Assembly: GCA_902702965.1 (NCBI GenBank)
Contig: CACRXP010000189.1
Location: 728,800-792,799, forward strand
Source: Spirometra erinaceieuropaei
Lineage: Eukaryota > Platyhelminthes > Cestoda > Diphyllobothriidea > Diphyllobothriidae
Reading direction: 5' to 3'
Length of the DNA stretch: 64,000 bases
Positions 33,919 to 45,331 of the stretch are shown here, one piece after another. Below the pieces are notes generated by a model that saw only the letters and a list, made by a program, of their open reading frames with translations, did not search any database and was not told where the DNA came from. Both the position numbers and the translations under genes were made by a program. The first letter of the stretch is position 1; every line of letters begins with the position of its first letter.

Positions 33919-35984
33919 CTATGCAGAGACACCAAAGCAGCAACTTAGGTCATTGTAGTAGGGGTGGCCCCAGTAGAACTAAATTCATATATAGTGACTA
34001 CTGATTTGATTTAGGTAGCTTGATATTCCTTTCTGTCAGTGGATGATAATCTAATGAATGCCTTCAAACTGTAGGCCATGAGCCCTGTTGCCGACAAAGT
34101 CGGAAGAGCGTACTATACCCTTGGGGACCATGTTGTCCATTGAATTAGCTCTGTCCCCTAGATTCCTTTCTAATCCAGTGAACGGTCGCTCGTTTGTTTT
34201 CTACCAGCCACTAACCAGATCATGAGAAGTCGTCCATTGTTCCTTCTCATCCACGCCGTTAGCAATGTCACGGAAATTCGCCCTTCTCCTATTCCCTGCT
34301 ATAATTCCAATTAGCAGTTTAAGGCCATGAAAATTGAGGCCTGTAGCTTCTGTTTATGCCTTATCTGGACGCTTCCGTTAATTTCCTTATTTTCAGCCAC
34401 CCATTTGGTCCGTGCAGGCATCCCAGATGTATGATCCCGTACGCCTACTTAAATCAAATAAGTAGGAATTCTATAGGAATGTAATCGTGGGGGATAATTG
34501 ATCCTTTGTCCAGGCACACGGGGATTGAAAAGATAATCACGGTGGAATGACGGGAAGTTTGAAAGGGCGTTTTGCGCCGACTTACGGCAGGTCTTCTCTT
34601 TTTACGGACGTGGAGGAACAATTTCGGTTCAGTGAGCTTAAGTCTGGTCAATCACCAATTGTGTGTAGACTGTTGGCTGCCTGTTGACAACTTGTGACTA
34701 GTACACGGCTATTCCGCAGTAACTGATGGATTCCAGCTCAAGTATTCATATTAACTTTCGGGCCTAACCTAGAGAGGTTCGCTCCGAAGGATTTACTCCA
34801 AGTTATCGTATTGATTTTCGATAAAATTAAAAAGAGGAGCATAGGAAAACCGGAGTACGTACCTGAAAGTACACGAGCAATGCTGGGTGACTCACTGATG
34901 ATCCCTAACTCTCGCAGCTGCTTCATGTAGTGTGACGGTGAATTGGAAACTTTCCTTGATGAACCCTACTTATTCCCTGGATGAGCCGACATTTTTACAT
35001 GTGTCCGCGATTAGAAGGTATCACTCAGCTGGGGGTGGTAATGCTGATTATCGGACCGCCACGCCTGCATGCCGGTTTTTAAACGCATATCTCTCCGGTC
35101 GCCTTCTTGGACCAAACTATGTAAAAACGACTACGTAGGTAGCATTAATATTTCGCTCTGATTTTTGGCATCCTTATAAATCTAAACATAAATCACAAGA
35201 AAAAAACGTAAGAAATATCCTATATTAAATTCGTTTGGAGTACAGCGCATCTCCTTCATATTTTATAGTCAATGAACGGATATTATTCTAGTTAACATTA
35301 CAAGTATGAGGCTTTTTAGGATCATGAAAGGCGAATTTAAAGGACATCGCACCTGTTAGTTCATTTATACACTTTATGAAGTATAAAACAAGGCCCACAT
35401 CCATTGCGAAAATTTGAAAATGCTTCTTCACAACAATAAGAATTGTGAGATTTTTTTAAAGCTTAAAGTGCGCGACTTGTATTTTCGAAAGCTTAACCGA
35501 AAGTATAACAGTAAGTCTCGATTATTGAAAATTGGCAGAGGGCTTTTCTTTCAGTAGAAAACTGGAGACGAAATTTACTACAAACTGAGGCCAAAAAATT
35601 ATATTTTTGTGAGTGCTTTTCTGCAAAATATTTTCAAATTCAAAGGGACTCGAAAAGCACTCGGTAAAATTCTTCCTACATAAGTATTCCTTTTTATACT
35701 GAGTGTGATTTTCGCGAGTGATTGGAAAGAAGCCCATACAAAGGCCGGAATCCCGGTGTCACTGAAATATCTCGCGACTATGCTGCACGATAATCAGCAT
35801 TACAGCCACGCCCAGGTAATGCTTTTTAATCCAAAAAACGTATGTGGCGTATGTGGACACTTTGACAGTATATGGGATATGTACGCCCCGCCCAAGTAAT
35901 AAACTTGGGCATGCGCGTAATTCCGGAATGAACAACATATTCCCGTATCATAACCAAATCGTTCCCCAAATCTTGACCGCCACC
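33919..35984. other. Intron with foldback and repeat scraps
   Basis: Bases 34725-34835 resemble the 30800-30905 and 31225-31340 segments (ccagctcaagtattcatatt and relatives), an unnamed dispersed repeat. Bases 35105-35175 resemble a foldback arm. The rest is not recognised. Confidence 0.4.
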
Positions 35985-36110
35985 CTGCCCTAAACTTTAA
36001 CTCTGCTGTTAACCCTAGCCCTAAACTTGCTTTAGACTTACCGTTAACTTTAAATCTAGACCTAAACCTGGTCCGTAACCTAGCCCTAACTTTAACCTTG
36101 AAACTAACCC
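35985..36110 (-). repeat. Degenerate telomere-like block
   Basis: CCCTAAACTTTAACTCTGC-like units with recurring CCCTAA/CCTAGC. It ends about 80 bases left of foldback copy 3. Confidence 0.65.
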
Positions 36111-36190
36111 CAAGTTCACTGGAAGTTGGCTTAAAGCCACCCATATTACAGGCGCTCCTTGTATCATGCCCTGTTTCAGGGGGTCATATA

Positions 36191-37183
36191 CAGTAGGTGT
36201 GCTAACTCATGAAATGTCAACCGAAATTTCGAAATGCGTTCTCGTTTCGAAAAGATAAATTAAATAGTGTTGTAAAACGAATCAGGATGCAGCATAAATC
36301 TATAATGATCCAGTTACCTCTGGTTGTCGGCTTTCGAAAGAACTTATTTTCGGCTGCGTGCAAGGTCTATAGTCTGCAAAAAATGACTACTTAAGTAGCA
36401 TGCAATTTTCTCATTGATTTTCGATGCCCTTGAAAATTCAATAATACTTCATGGAAAACGCGAATAAAAATATTCATTCTTTTACTTATTCGGCAGAAAA
36501 TCACGTCTTCTTCCAATTTCATGCTCAAAAGAAGAGTATAATTGGGTTTTTAAATTTTTTTTTATTTCCGAATAATTTTGAACCCGACCTGCTGTTACAC
36601 TTGCATTCAGGGTTTCAAAACTACAAGCTGTATATTTTCGGTGTACGGACAACCATGCATTTCTCTACGATGTTAAGAGGTGACCATATGAGGTTCATAA
36701 AATTAAGCAGTGGATTTGAGCAATATTGTTAACTTTACAAGCCACATTCGTAAATGCAGGTACATGACGTTTCATAAACGGCCATTTAACGGTATTAAAA
36801 AATCCCACAATTAGAAACTTCTTTAAAACCGAATTATACTCTTCTTTTAAGTATGAAATTGGAAGAAAACGTGATTTTCTGCCGAATAAGTAAAAAATGA
36901 ATATTTTTTCGCATTTTTTCCATGAGATATGATTGAATTTTCATGGGCATCGAAAATCATTGAGAAAATTGCATAATACTTAAGGAGTCATTTTTTGCAG
37001 AGTATAGATCTTGCATGCAGCCGAAAATAAGTTCTTTCGAAAGCCGACACCCTGAGGTAACTGGATTATTATAGATTTATGCTGCATCATGATTAGTTTT
37101 ACAACACTACTTAATTTATCTCTTCGAAACTAGAACGCATTTCGAAATTTGGCTTGATATTTCATGAGTTAGCACATCTACTG
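36191..37183. mobile_element. Foldback (MITE-like) element, copy 3, with TA flanks
   Basis: CAGTAGGTGTGCTAACTCAT at the left is mirrored by atgagttagcacatctactg at the right, and TA flanks both ends (36189-36190, 37184-37185). The arms are about 350 bp and diverge little; the centre is about 270 bp. The TA flank suggests a Tc1/mariner-type target site. No transposase is encoded. It is the best-preserved copy and ends 149 bases from the 37332 exon. Confidence 0.9.
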
Positions 37184-37331
37184 TAATTCAGTCCTACCAA
37201 AAAGCATTTTAAAAAATTCTTTTAAAATTGGATGAGACAGGCCGCTGCGGCTAAATTAGGATTCTGGAAGTAGTCTGAATTATATCTCAAAAATTCGGCA
37301 GTTTTTATGATCCTCCGAGCTGACAACTTAC

Positions 37332-37520
37332 CGGAGCCCATCGACACCCAGAGGACACTTCTTGCAGTCCAGTGCACCGGTCCCTCGGGTGTTGTTAACG
37401 GCGATGGAGTAGATGTGGACAATGTCGCCAGTCGCCACGGTCGACGCAGCCTTCGGATCCGAGCTCCAGCGCTTGAAGGTCCAGATGAAGGTGGCGCCCT
37501 CTGCTGATGTTATTTCATAC
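37332..37520 (-). CDS. ELAPOR1/2-like: ELAPOR-like exon, first recognised
   Basis: The acceptor TGCTGCGAAATAG and donor CTCCG|GTAAGT give phase 2 at both ends over 189 bp. The peptide YEITSAEGATFIWTFKRW, then VATGDIVHIYSIAVNNTRGT and CKKCPLGVDG, matches human TSFTWAFQRT, NDVAKIYSINVTNVMNG and CRPCAL. An exon ending in phase 2 must precede it; none was found upstream. Confidence 0.9.
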
Positions 37521-40500
37521 CTATTTCGCAGCAGGATAAAAGCATGGTAATTGCTCGTCCAACTGGGACACACCATCTCATCCCCTAAGGGCGATATACC
37601 TATAGCGCAACAGGTGTATACTACTAAGTGCATGCTAGTAGCCCATGCATATTACGTGGTTATTCCGCGGTTATTTTATGGCAACATTAAAGCATGGCAA
37701 CTGCCCGTCCAACTGGGTAGTACCATTTCAGAATAAGCTACACGTTAGGATGTGTAGGCTTTCCCTAATAACCGTCCTAGTCATTCATTGCAGTCCTGAG
37801 TAAAATGTGTATGGTTCCTAGAATTAGAAACGATTCACAGTAAATGCCTAAATGGTAATTATTATATGAAAATCCACGTTTTCGCGCGAGATACACCAGC
37901 CCATTATAACAACCTCTCGCCATTTTATATCTTTTTTAACTAATAAACTATTGTTTCTACTGAAATTTTTTACTTTGATTCCCTTAAGGGGTCTTGGTGG
38001 GCATACCATTAAGGGCGGAGGACGGTACGATGGAGGGGGATTTCTGGTTAAATAAAGAGGGAAGCTCGTTTATCCGAGCTCGACTCGTGTTCGGAACGAG
38101 CTTGTAAGCCCGTTTTTGGAACTCGTTTCGGGCTCGGTATATGGAGCTCGGAGCAATCTCGGATCAATGACCATATCAGACTGCCAACAGAGCTCGCACA
38201 CCTCGTGAAATGAGCTCTGTGCCAGCTCGCGCAGAGTTCTTTTTGCTATTAGGGTTCTCTTATGTCTGGGCCATCTATCCGAAAATATCATCACTATCTA
38301 TGCTACGACGACTGAGTGAAGTGAAACGTTCTGACTCCCCTGCCCTGTAGTGCGAGATGGTTCACTAAATTAAAAACCGACATTTAGTATTGGATGTGTA
38401 AACGTTCGCTCCTTCAGGGACCACAAAAACTGACAGCGCGCAGTCTTCAAAAATACAACTTTGATTGAATTTAAATTCCTGACTCGGGTTTCCGGAAAAT
38501 CCAGATTCCAGTGGTCAATATCTTTTTTGCCCCTCGTTACGGATGCATATATGACTTTCTGGCAAACATCGTGTGACTGTCAGTTGAGCAAGCTCCACTG
38601 AGAAGCTCCCCATCTGTGTCCACAAAACTGGTCGGAAAAGTCCTTTGTTGCGATTTGCTGAGTGTTGCAGAAGTTAAGCATGCAGACAACACTTCCAGCA
38701 TCCACCGAGTTGGCTGCTTTGTGTCTGATTCTCGAAGCAGTAATGATGGAAGGATATTGAGCTTTGCAGCCTAGAACGGGCTGGCATTCACGAGCACGTG
38801 CCTCTAGCATCGCTGCAGACTCCTGCTAGTCTAGGACTCAAACAATGACAGTGTACGGGCGGCCGGGTTGACTACATTCTACTCAGGTCAATGTTCCTCG
38901 GTTGGATTTATGACAGCAGGTGATGGATTTTGTCGTTACCGGTACCGCCGTTTGCGCTCTAACAAAGCGTGTTAGTGCTCAAAGTTACGACAATCCAACG
39001 CAATCGAGTTCCTGAGCGCAGAATTCCGGCCGCGCTCTGCAAAAATTAACAAATAACCGTCGTTAAAGTTTTGAGTTTTGAGGTTGCTAGGAGAATGCTC
39101 GGATTCACTCGACGGTGCTGTAGCGATCAGATCGATCCAGAAATCCTACACTCATTTCTTCTGACAGCACAAACAGTGCTCCACAACGAGGATTCTCTCC
39201 GCCGACTCTGCGGAACGCCGGTGGAGTTGAGTGGGTACGATGGCAAAGGCCATTGGGCTGAAGGGCGACCTTCATGAAGCAGACGTCGTACCTTGGGAAT
39301 ACTTTGACTTCATTAATGTATTCGCAAAGTCATTGGCATGCCTGCCGCAGGGAGCGACACTGCTCGTGATGTGGATTTAGGCTTTATTGACAGAAACTTG
39401 GCCAAGATGAGTTTTATGCGGCCCCAGCCTAGGCAGTGCCGTATAGTCCGCCTTCATGGAACGCAGTCGCCGATTAAATGCAGAGGTTGAGCAATAACAA
39501 ATCGCCGGCGGAGAACGGATTCCCAATTGTCGATACCTTTGCGCGCCTCCTCCCCACTACATGAGACGATTGTGAGGGCGAGGACAGATGAGATCGACCC
39601 TGATGACCGCAACACGGCTGTTCCCCTCGTCTGTTTTCCAGACAAAGCGTGTGAACAAACGGCGCCCAAATTTATAACAGCTTGTGGCTGCTATCTTATG
39701 GAGACCGATTTATTTGCTTGGATGAACGATTTTTATCCGGGACGGCGAGAGTTTTGTAGCTGGGACATCAAGTGAGAGTGAACTTGAGGCTCTGTCAAAC
39801 TGCAGAAACCAAGTTGACGTATTCACACGGACAACCAAAATAATAAATAGCATTGTTACTTAAGCCCGTAAAGTAGGAATATGATTAGGGTACAACATTG
39901 GCCAAAGAATCACTTGGGGCCGAACGGCCATCGAAGGACATAAGCAGCTCCAACACAGCCACATTTTCAGTTGCAACTAAATCCTTCCATTTAGATGCAA
40001 TCGCACTTACTTACGACTAACTAGTAAGAAACTAAACCATAGCTTTGAATCAAGTCGGCAAGTGATCACTCAGGTCTCGATGAAAAAAGTATGCAGAGAA
40101 ACCGGGAATTGATTGTAGCCTGGGCCTTGAACGAGTACTCTGTCAATAGATCTGGCGTCCACATAAGGAGCATTATGCAGCTAAACTTAAACATGTGGAA
40201 CTTATCGTTGATTGCTTAATGTTCCGTTGTTACTCTTATCTCTTACGGTGGGCTTCTGTGCTAACACGAAGGCTCGGAAAAATAAAAGCTAATCGCTAGT
40301 TAACCCTCTTCTCGCCGCAATTGCGGGAGAGCATGTATGCTTCTGAACGCCCAAATGTTTAACCCGTCAACTACTGAATTAAATGAACGTGTGCAGTCAG
40401 TTTTCGAAACTGCTTTTTGCAATTATAGGAATGTGAACGGACATTTGGGAGGCTCTATTGCTGCTGAAGCAATTCCGATTAGGAAGCCGACACAAGCCAA

Positions 40501-42179
40501 ACTAACCAGGTAGCTCGCATTCAGTAATTCTTTGAGCATCGTGAGTCTCGCGCGTGCAGTCGGCGAGCTATGCCTGCATATGTACTTCGTTGCTATAGCC
40601 GTCATTCTGATGCATGCCAGAACGTGTCTCCCGTCGGTAAGCCTTACGACCTCGCGTCTGCCACGCGGAGACAGGATAAATTTAGACGGCTCGCTTTAAA
40701 TTTTTTTGAAAACTCCCTCCGACACGGGCCCAAACATGAACTCCGACACTTGGACATGAAAAATGAGGCGGTTTTAACGATCGATCCACCCTTGTTGCCA
40801 ACATCTGAATAGCAATAAGACGGTTTCCCACAGCAACCAAAACAAAGTGCAGGGGTGCAGAGGCTGACTGTGACGGCAGTAAAATTCAGGCGAAGAGACG
40901 CTCGGAGACTAGTCTTTTTTAGGTAAGAGGAGCCTGCTTAAAGGCAGGGTGTGAAAAGTAGAGAATGCGCGCGGTTAAAGTAAGTGGCGGGATCCCCTGG
41001 GGGGCTGCATTGCAGGTACTATTTTCGTCCTCATGCCGCAGGCGGAAAAGAAGCCTTAATCGCAATACTTTACCTGTTCTTAAAGTGAAGTGATCTGAGT
41101 CTGAAGAAAATTTTCGTCCTAGTAAAAATAAGCTCGAGGCGCCTCCGTCTTCCGAATCCGTGCGAGATTCGTTATCACTGGTTTCCACAATGGGCTGTAC
41201 CATTGGTTTGCAGTTCTGCAACACAGCTTAGACTGACTGCTGACAGCGCGTATTTCAGACCGCGCTGAGTCCGTATAAGGTCCTAGCTACTGCTACACCT
41301 GCGTGCGATAGGACGCATTAGAAGTAGGCGTTCAAGTCAAACCCCGTTCGCTGACAGACTCGGAGAGTCGGATGGTGCATAGGAGGGGGCGCGAGGTCGA
41401 CACTGGAGAGTCCATCCTCGGGGCAGTGCTTCAAAAGCTGACGCGCTTGCACCTCTCACGACGACGCACCAAGAACCATGGCGTGGAAGACTACCAACTG
41501 ACAGGATGACTCGGTCTTTCCCAAGACAGAAAGTCAAGCCGCAGTGGCTCCTCCTGAACTCGGCTTTAGGGTGCCCTCATTCGTACGAGATTCTATCCGT
41601 CCTTAAGGAAGCCAAGTACATGCAGTTAAGACAAGCTCGTGTTTAGCACGTGTAGACAGGCGGTTTAATTTTATCAGTCGCTGCGCCCTCGATCAGCTCC
41701 GGTCGCTCCATGTCGGAATAAGCTAGGCCGTAGAAAAGTGAGTGCGTTCGATGCGGTGCAAGCCTGCATAACCCCAGAAAGTACGTCATGCGTAAGTCAC
41801 CGATGGTGTGCCCATTCTGTGGGGCAAGCGACGGTTGCCTTGCAGACCTAAGATCATCGGACCTGACTGAATGACTAGGAGAGATAACGTAGAAACAGCC
41901 ATTTCAGTCTCTCTTGTACATTCGTGTAGCACTACTTGATGTCAGGCGTTGCAGAGGCGAGGTCTACGATTTTGGGGGCGTGTTACACCGAGGTGTCAGT
42001 ACGATAAATTGAGCGGTGGGTGGAGAAAACACCAATGCACTTGAAGTGTTCAACAGGGTTCACACTTATGCCCTCCGCAAAGAGGAACTGTGTGCAAAAG
42101 CCTGGTCTTGTAAATTAGAGAATATCGACTCAGCCAGCAAGTACGCAAACAAACTTCTTGCAGCACTCCAGTCGTTAAA
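37521..42179. other. Upstream flank or intron, few recognised features
   Basis: The N-terminal ELAPOR-like exons should lie on the minus strand here or further right, but I found none I could defend. A decayed SINE B is at about 41790-41950 (plus), and an inverted relative of the 22.6 kb repeat at 41430-41500. A minus-strand frame at 40423-40605 has a signal-peptide-like stretch but no clear gene structure. Confidence 0.4.
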
Positions 42180-42740
42180 CTGGACGAGATGAGGCTCCTC
42201 CGAGAACTCTTCAGAGCCAACCGCTATCCGCGAACATTCGTTGAACGCAGCCGAAGGCAGTCAAAGAAACGGACTGAAGAGCACAGTCAGCCAAACTCGT
42301 AGCCGAGCATTCCGGACATTAAAGGGGTTGTCGAAGCCGTGGCTAGATCCCTCGCGACACTCGGAATTGGCGTTGCCCACAGGCCCGACTCAACAATCCG
42401 TCGGCAAGTGATGCGGCCAAAATACCCGATCCCTAAGCAGGAGATATCAGCCGTTGTCCACCGACGTGAGGGCAGCCGAGGGATGTGCAACCACGTTGGA
42501 GAAACCAGCCGACGGCTGCAAACGCGCATGCACGAACATAAGTTGGCCGTGCGAAGGTTGGACCCAAAGTCGTAGATAGCAACCCATGCCGCCAAAATGG
42601 GAAATGTCTTCAACTTTGACGCCATTGAAATTGTGGGCCGAGGTGATGATCATACGGTAAGGCAGGTGTAAGAAGCCTGGATGTCTATCGACTGCTCTGT
42701 CAAACGCCACATCAACTTGCCTCCCCCTATGTGGTTTTAC
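42180..42740 (+). pseudogene. Penelope-like element, RT end plus GIY-YIG nuclease
   Basis: From 42180 the plus strand gives LLRELFRANRYPRTFVERSR (end of a PLE reverse transcriptase). After a stop it continues LATLGIGVAHRPDSTIRRQV with RPKYPIPKQEISAVVHRR, the linker to the nuclease. The nuclease follows with HVGETSRRLQTRMHEHKLAV, in which GIY-YIG would be expected and only HVGETS plus the R and the EH are kept. It has internal stops. Its likely 3' terminal repeat is at about 42930-42990. Confidence 0.85.
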
Positions 42741-42929
42741 GGACATTCTTGACGGGGGACAGTCACGGCGCCGGACAAGCGGGGCCGTTAACTATCGCCG
42801 CGGCCGACGAAGATGGGCGGGATTCAGGTCACGATGACATGCGGGTCGGATGCTGTCATACAGGCGGCATTGGCGGGCCAGGCATCAAACAAAGTGCGCC
42901 ATATAAGGAAAGCTGGGTGCATGACTCCC

Positions 42930-42990
42930 CGGTCTCTGAAAATTGGGTAGAAGAAACGACTACTCGAAACGCCAGACCTCCAATACACTT
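42930..42990 (+). ncRNA. Hammerhead-like relic of a third type
   Basis: GGTCT-CTGAAAA-TT-GGGTAG..CTACTC-GAAACGCC-AGACC: stem I (GGTCT/AGACC) and stem II pair well, but the core has A for G8 and the cleavage triplet is GCC, which hammerheads do not cut. A relative at 33430-33480 has CTGAAGA and the same GCC. It could also be an unrelated hairpin. Confidence 0.3.
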
Positions 42991-43321
42991 CTCCCGGTGA
43001 ACGCCTCCTTTTCTTTTGATATGCCACTAGGGAATCGCATTTTCACTACTATTGAAACCTTTCCTTACCGCTTCCGATTGTCCGTCCATCGAATGCTACA
43101 ATAATCCATTGACGGGAACACAACTCACCGAAAAACTGAAATCCCCGCAATGTCAAACCAACAGAACAAATCCGGATTTACTATGGACGACCGTTTACCA
43201 AAGGTTCAGATCTACCTGGTAAGAAACGCTATTCAGGTGGAATTATGAATCGTCAATTTGCTTTGGCGACAAACTTATCATCTGCTCATTAATGCCAGGG
43301 TACCTACAGCAAGAAAGAAAA

Positions 43322-43828
43322 TCAGCAGGTTCTACTACAACTGCAATTATTTCGAGTCCAGCGAGGAAAGCTACACCTTGGTGCCCACATCCTTCGCATC
43401 TCTGTGGTAGTACTCTTCAAAGGAAGACCTAGTACTGTCTGCTTGAGCTCTGATTCCTGGGCGGTTACGACCCGAACGTGTGAGGCAGGCGCAGTCTTTA
43501 TTTCAACATCCTTGGTCACTGCGCCCAAAATCACCTCCGTCTCCTCCCACAGCGTCCAGTCAATGGAAGCGAGACGCTTTGCAAGTCCCCCATCCGGTAG
43601 ACAGGGCTGCGTGCAAACCAGTGTTGCACTTCCAGGGCGGTGATGGCCCTCAAAGAATGACATGACAAAGCAACGAACGAGTAAGTCTCGTGAGGCGATC
43701 GGAGTACGCACTCCACCATAGTTGATGCATTTGATCGCGAACCGCAGGACGAGCCTGTGGCTCAGTCGCCGGAGCGTTGGACTCCTAATCAACCAAAGGC
43801 AGGTTCGAGCCTCGGTGTTGCAGAGCAC
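43322..43828 (-). CDS. Open frame of 168 codons, unknown, probably repeat-borne
   Basis: This is one of the longest frames in the window. Its first part is antisense to a SINE B copy (43745-44010), so a start there is not credible. The middle (LAKRLASIDWTLWEETEVIL, TAPASHVRVVTAQESELKQT) looks protein-like but I recognise no family. The plus strand is open over 43404-43643 as well, so the open frame may be compositional. Confidence 0.2.
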   Translation of the reverse strand: MLCNTEARTCLWLIRSPTLRRLSHRLVLRFAIKCINYGGVRTPIASRDLLVRCFVMSFFEGHHRPGSATLVCTQPCLPDGGLAKRLASIDWTLWEETEVILGAVTKDVEIKTAPASHVRVVTAQESELKQTVLGLPLKSTTTEMRRMWAPRCSFPRWTRNNCSCSRTC

Positions 43829-44010
43829 TTGGGATCGGGTATGGTCGGCTGATGAGGGCTATCAAAGCCAGAAATGGCCACTCTAGTTCCCCTTAATCTT
43901 GTCGTTAGTCGCTGTGGGACTACATACAGGACTCTAGATCTAACCCCTAAGCACAATAAAACGAGTATGTCCTGTGACGCGATCGGCGAGCGTCCTCTTT
44001 CACAATTCTC
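43745..44010 (+). repeat. tRNA-derived SINE, family B
   Basis: The head GAGCCTGTGGCTCAGTCGCC has an A-box-like start, and GCAGGTTCGAGCCTCGG is the B box. The body is GGGTATGGTCGGCTGATGAG, GCCAGAAATGGCCACTCTAG, TCTTGTCGTTAGTCGCTGTG and GCGATCGGCGAGCGTCC. This is a nearly complete copy. Confidence 0.75.
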
Positions 44011-45331
44011 CATGATTCTACCCACCCTATCTGCACCGCACTACATTTTGCGAAATTTGTAGCCGGATTTCTGTCATAAAATATATCTACTATCAGATAT
44101 GCCATCATTGACATGATTTCTTACGTGCAACGAGATTGTAATCCAAAAACGGTGATCAAATACGCCACCACACTAGTAATACCACACCAAGTTATCTGTT
44201 AATTCGTGAACTTGCTTTGACGATTTCAACAGGTGTATGCTTAGTGCAAGAATTAAAGTTTCCAAATAAACCATTTTCTTCCTTACCCTCTCTCTCTCTC
44301 TCTTCTCGGAAACAATGTCCTAACTCGGCGCACGATTTGTCGGGTTTCATTACAAAGTCTCTGTTGACTGGATAAGCGCGTACAACTGGCGGTAAAACAA
44401 AGGAACAGGTGCCCCCGATACATGTATTTGTCGTTCTAAGGCCAATTCCTGTATTCAGTCTAATCGGTACATGGTACGCAATTTTTAGATGGAAGTTCCC
44501 AGGTAGTTTTTATTCATACTCCCCGCAATGATAGCGTGACGCAATTAGCGTTTTCTTACACAATTCTCTATGAGGCTCTACACCGTCCTACTTATTGGAA
44601 AATGATACCTTTCAACCTTAGTCGGGTTTCCGTCATAATTCATATCAGATAAACCATTATCGACCTGAGTTTTGGCGTCCAACGTGATTGGAATCCAGGT
44701 ACCTGCATTTTTCATCCTACGGCCACTAGAAGTACAGAGGCTGCCTATTCTTGTATCCAGTCTACTCGGCTCCTGATAAGTGATTTTTAAATTACAGTTC
44801 GCAGGTGGTTTTTTGTCCTACTACCCAAAATGATAGCCATTTACTTTTGCGCAAGCTATACTAAATCTAAATACGTAGGCGTGAAGACAAAGTGCCCATC
44901 CCAAATATTTACATACGTTTCCAAGATAAACTACATAAATCCGTCGAGTCATACGGTAGAGAGGCAGGATCATAAACGGGCATATAACTTACAAAAATTT
45001 CCGCCGGACGGTGCTTCCTGTCCATTTCTGTATGAGAAACGTCTCTAAGAGGGTTTCCTGTAAGAAAAGAGCGGAATTTCCGTGAAACGCTTTGCTTTTC
45101 ACGCATCCTAAAGTAGGCGGCCAATGTTTACGCAACATTAAACGACATTTTGAAGAATTCCGGTGCGATGAGTGAAAATGACAATGATGCGCCTTCAGGT
45201 AGTCCATGTTTTCCCCTTGTGACATCCACTTAAGCCATTTATCACCATAATACAACTGACGAGTTTAAACCTAGTTCGATGTACAAAACGTCCTGGCATG
45301 GAATTTTGCTAAAGGACGGTATAAAAATATA
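44011..45331. other. Non-coding, TC microsatellite
   Basis: A (TC)n run of about 14-18 bases lies near 44287-44304. The segments 44060-44110 and 44610-44660, and 44400-44500 and 44710-44800, look like two diverged direct copies (gccggatttctgtcataa and gtcgggtttccgtcataatt). Nothing coding was recognised. Confidence 0.45.

Larger units (their letters stand above)
5635..37520 (-). other. ELAPOR1/2-like: ELAPOR1/2-like gene, partial, eight exons
   Basis: The gene encodes a homologue of the ELAPOR (KIAA1324/EIG121) family, single-pass membrane glycoproteins with a cysteine-rich, mannose-6-phosphate-receptor-like lumenal region. In vertebrates they are linked to endosome-lysosome traffic and autophagy. 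The exons, in order, match the human protein from about residue 520 to 930. Diagnostic blocks are GATFIWTFKR, CKPCPPGTRP, LFTSQG, CVDGTCDGCNYHF and a final hydrophobic helix. Every junction keeps the reading frame. The window contains over 30 kb of this gene, almost all intron filled with transposons. Missing are roughly the N-terminal 500 residues and most of the cytoplasmic tail. The family call is based on remembered similarity, since no search could be run. Confidence 0.85.

Noticed and set aside
43134..43310. Possible upstream ELAPOR-like exon with a strong acceptor (TTTCTTTCTTGCTGTAG) and donor (TTTTTCG, then GTGAGT)
   Set aside because: All frames from the strong acceptor hit stops before the donor; only a weak internal acceptor gives an open phase-2 exon, and its peptide does not match the family.
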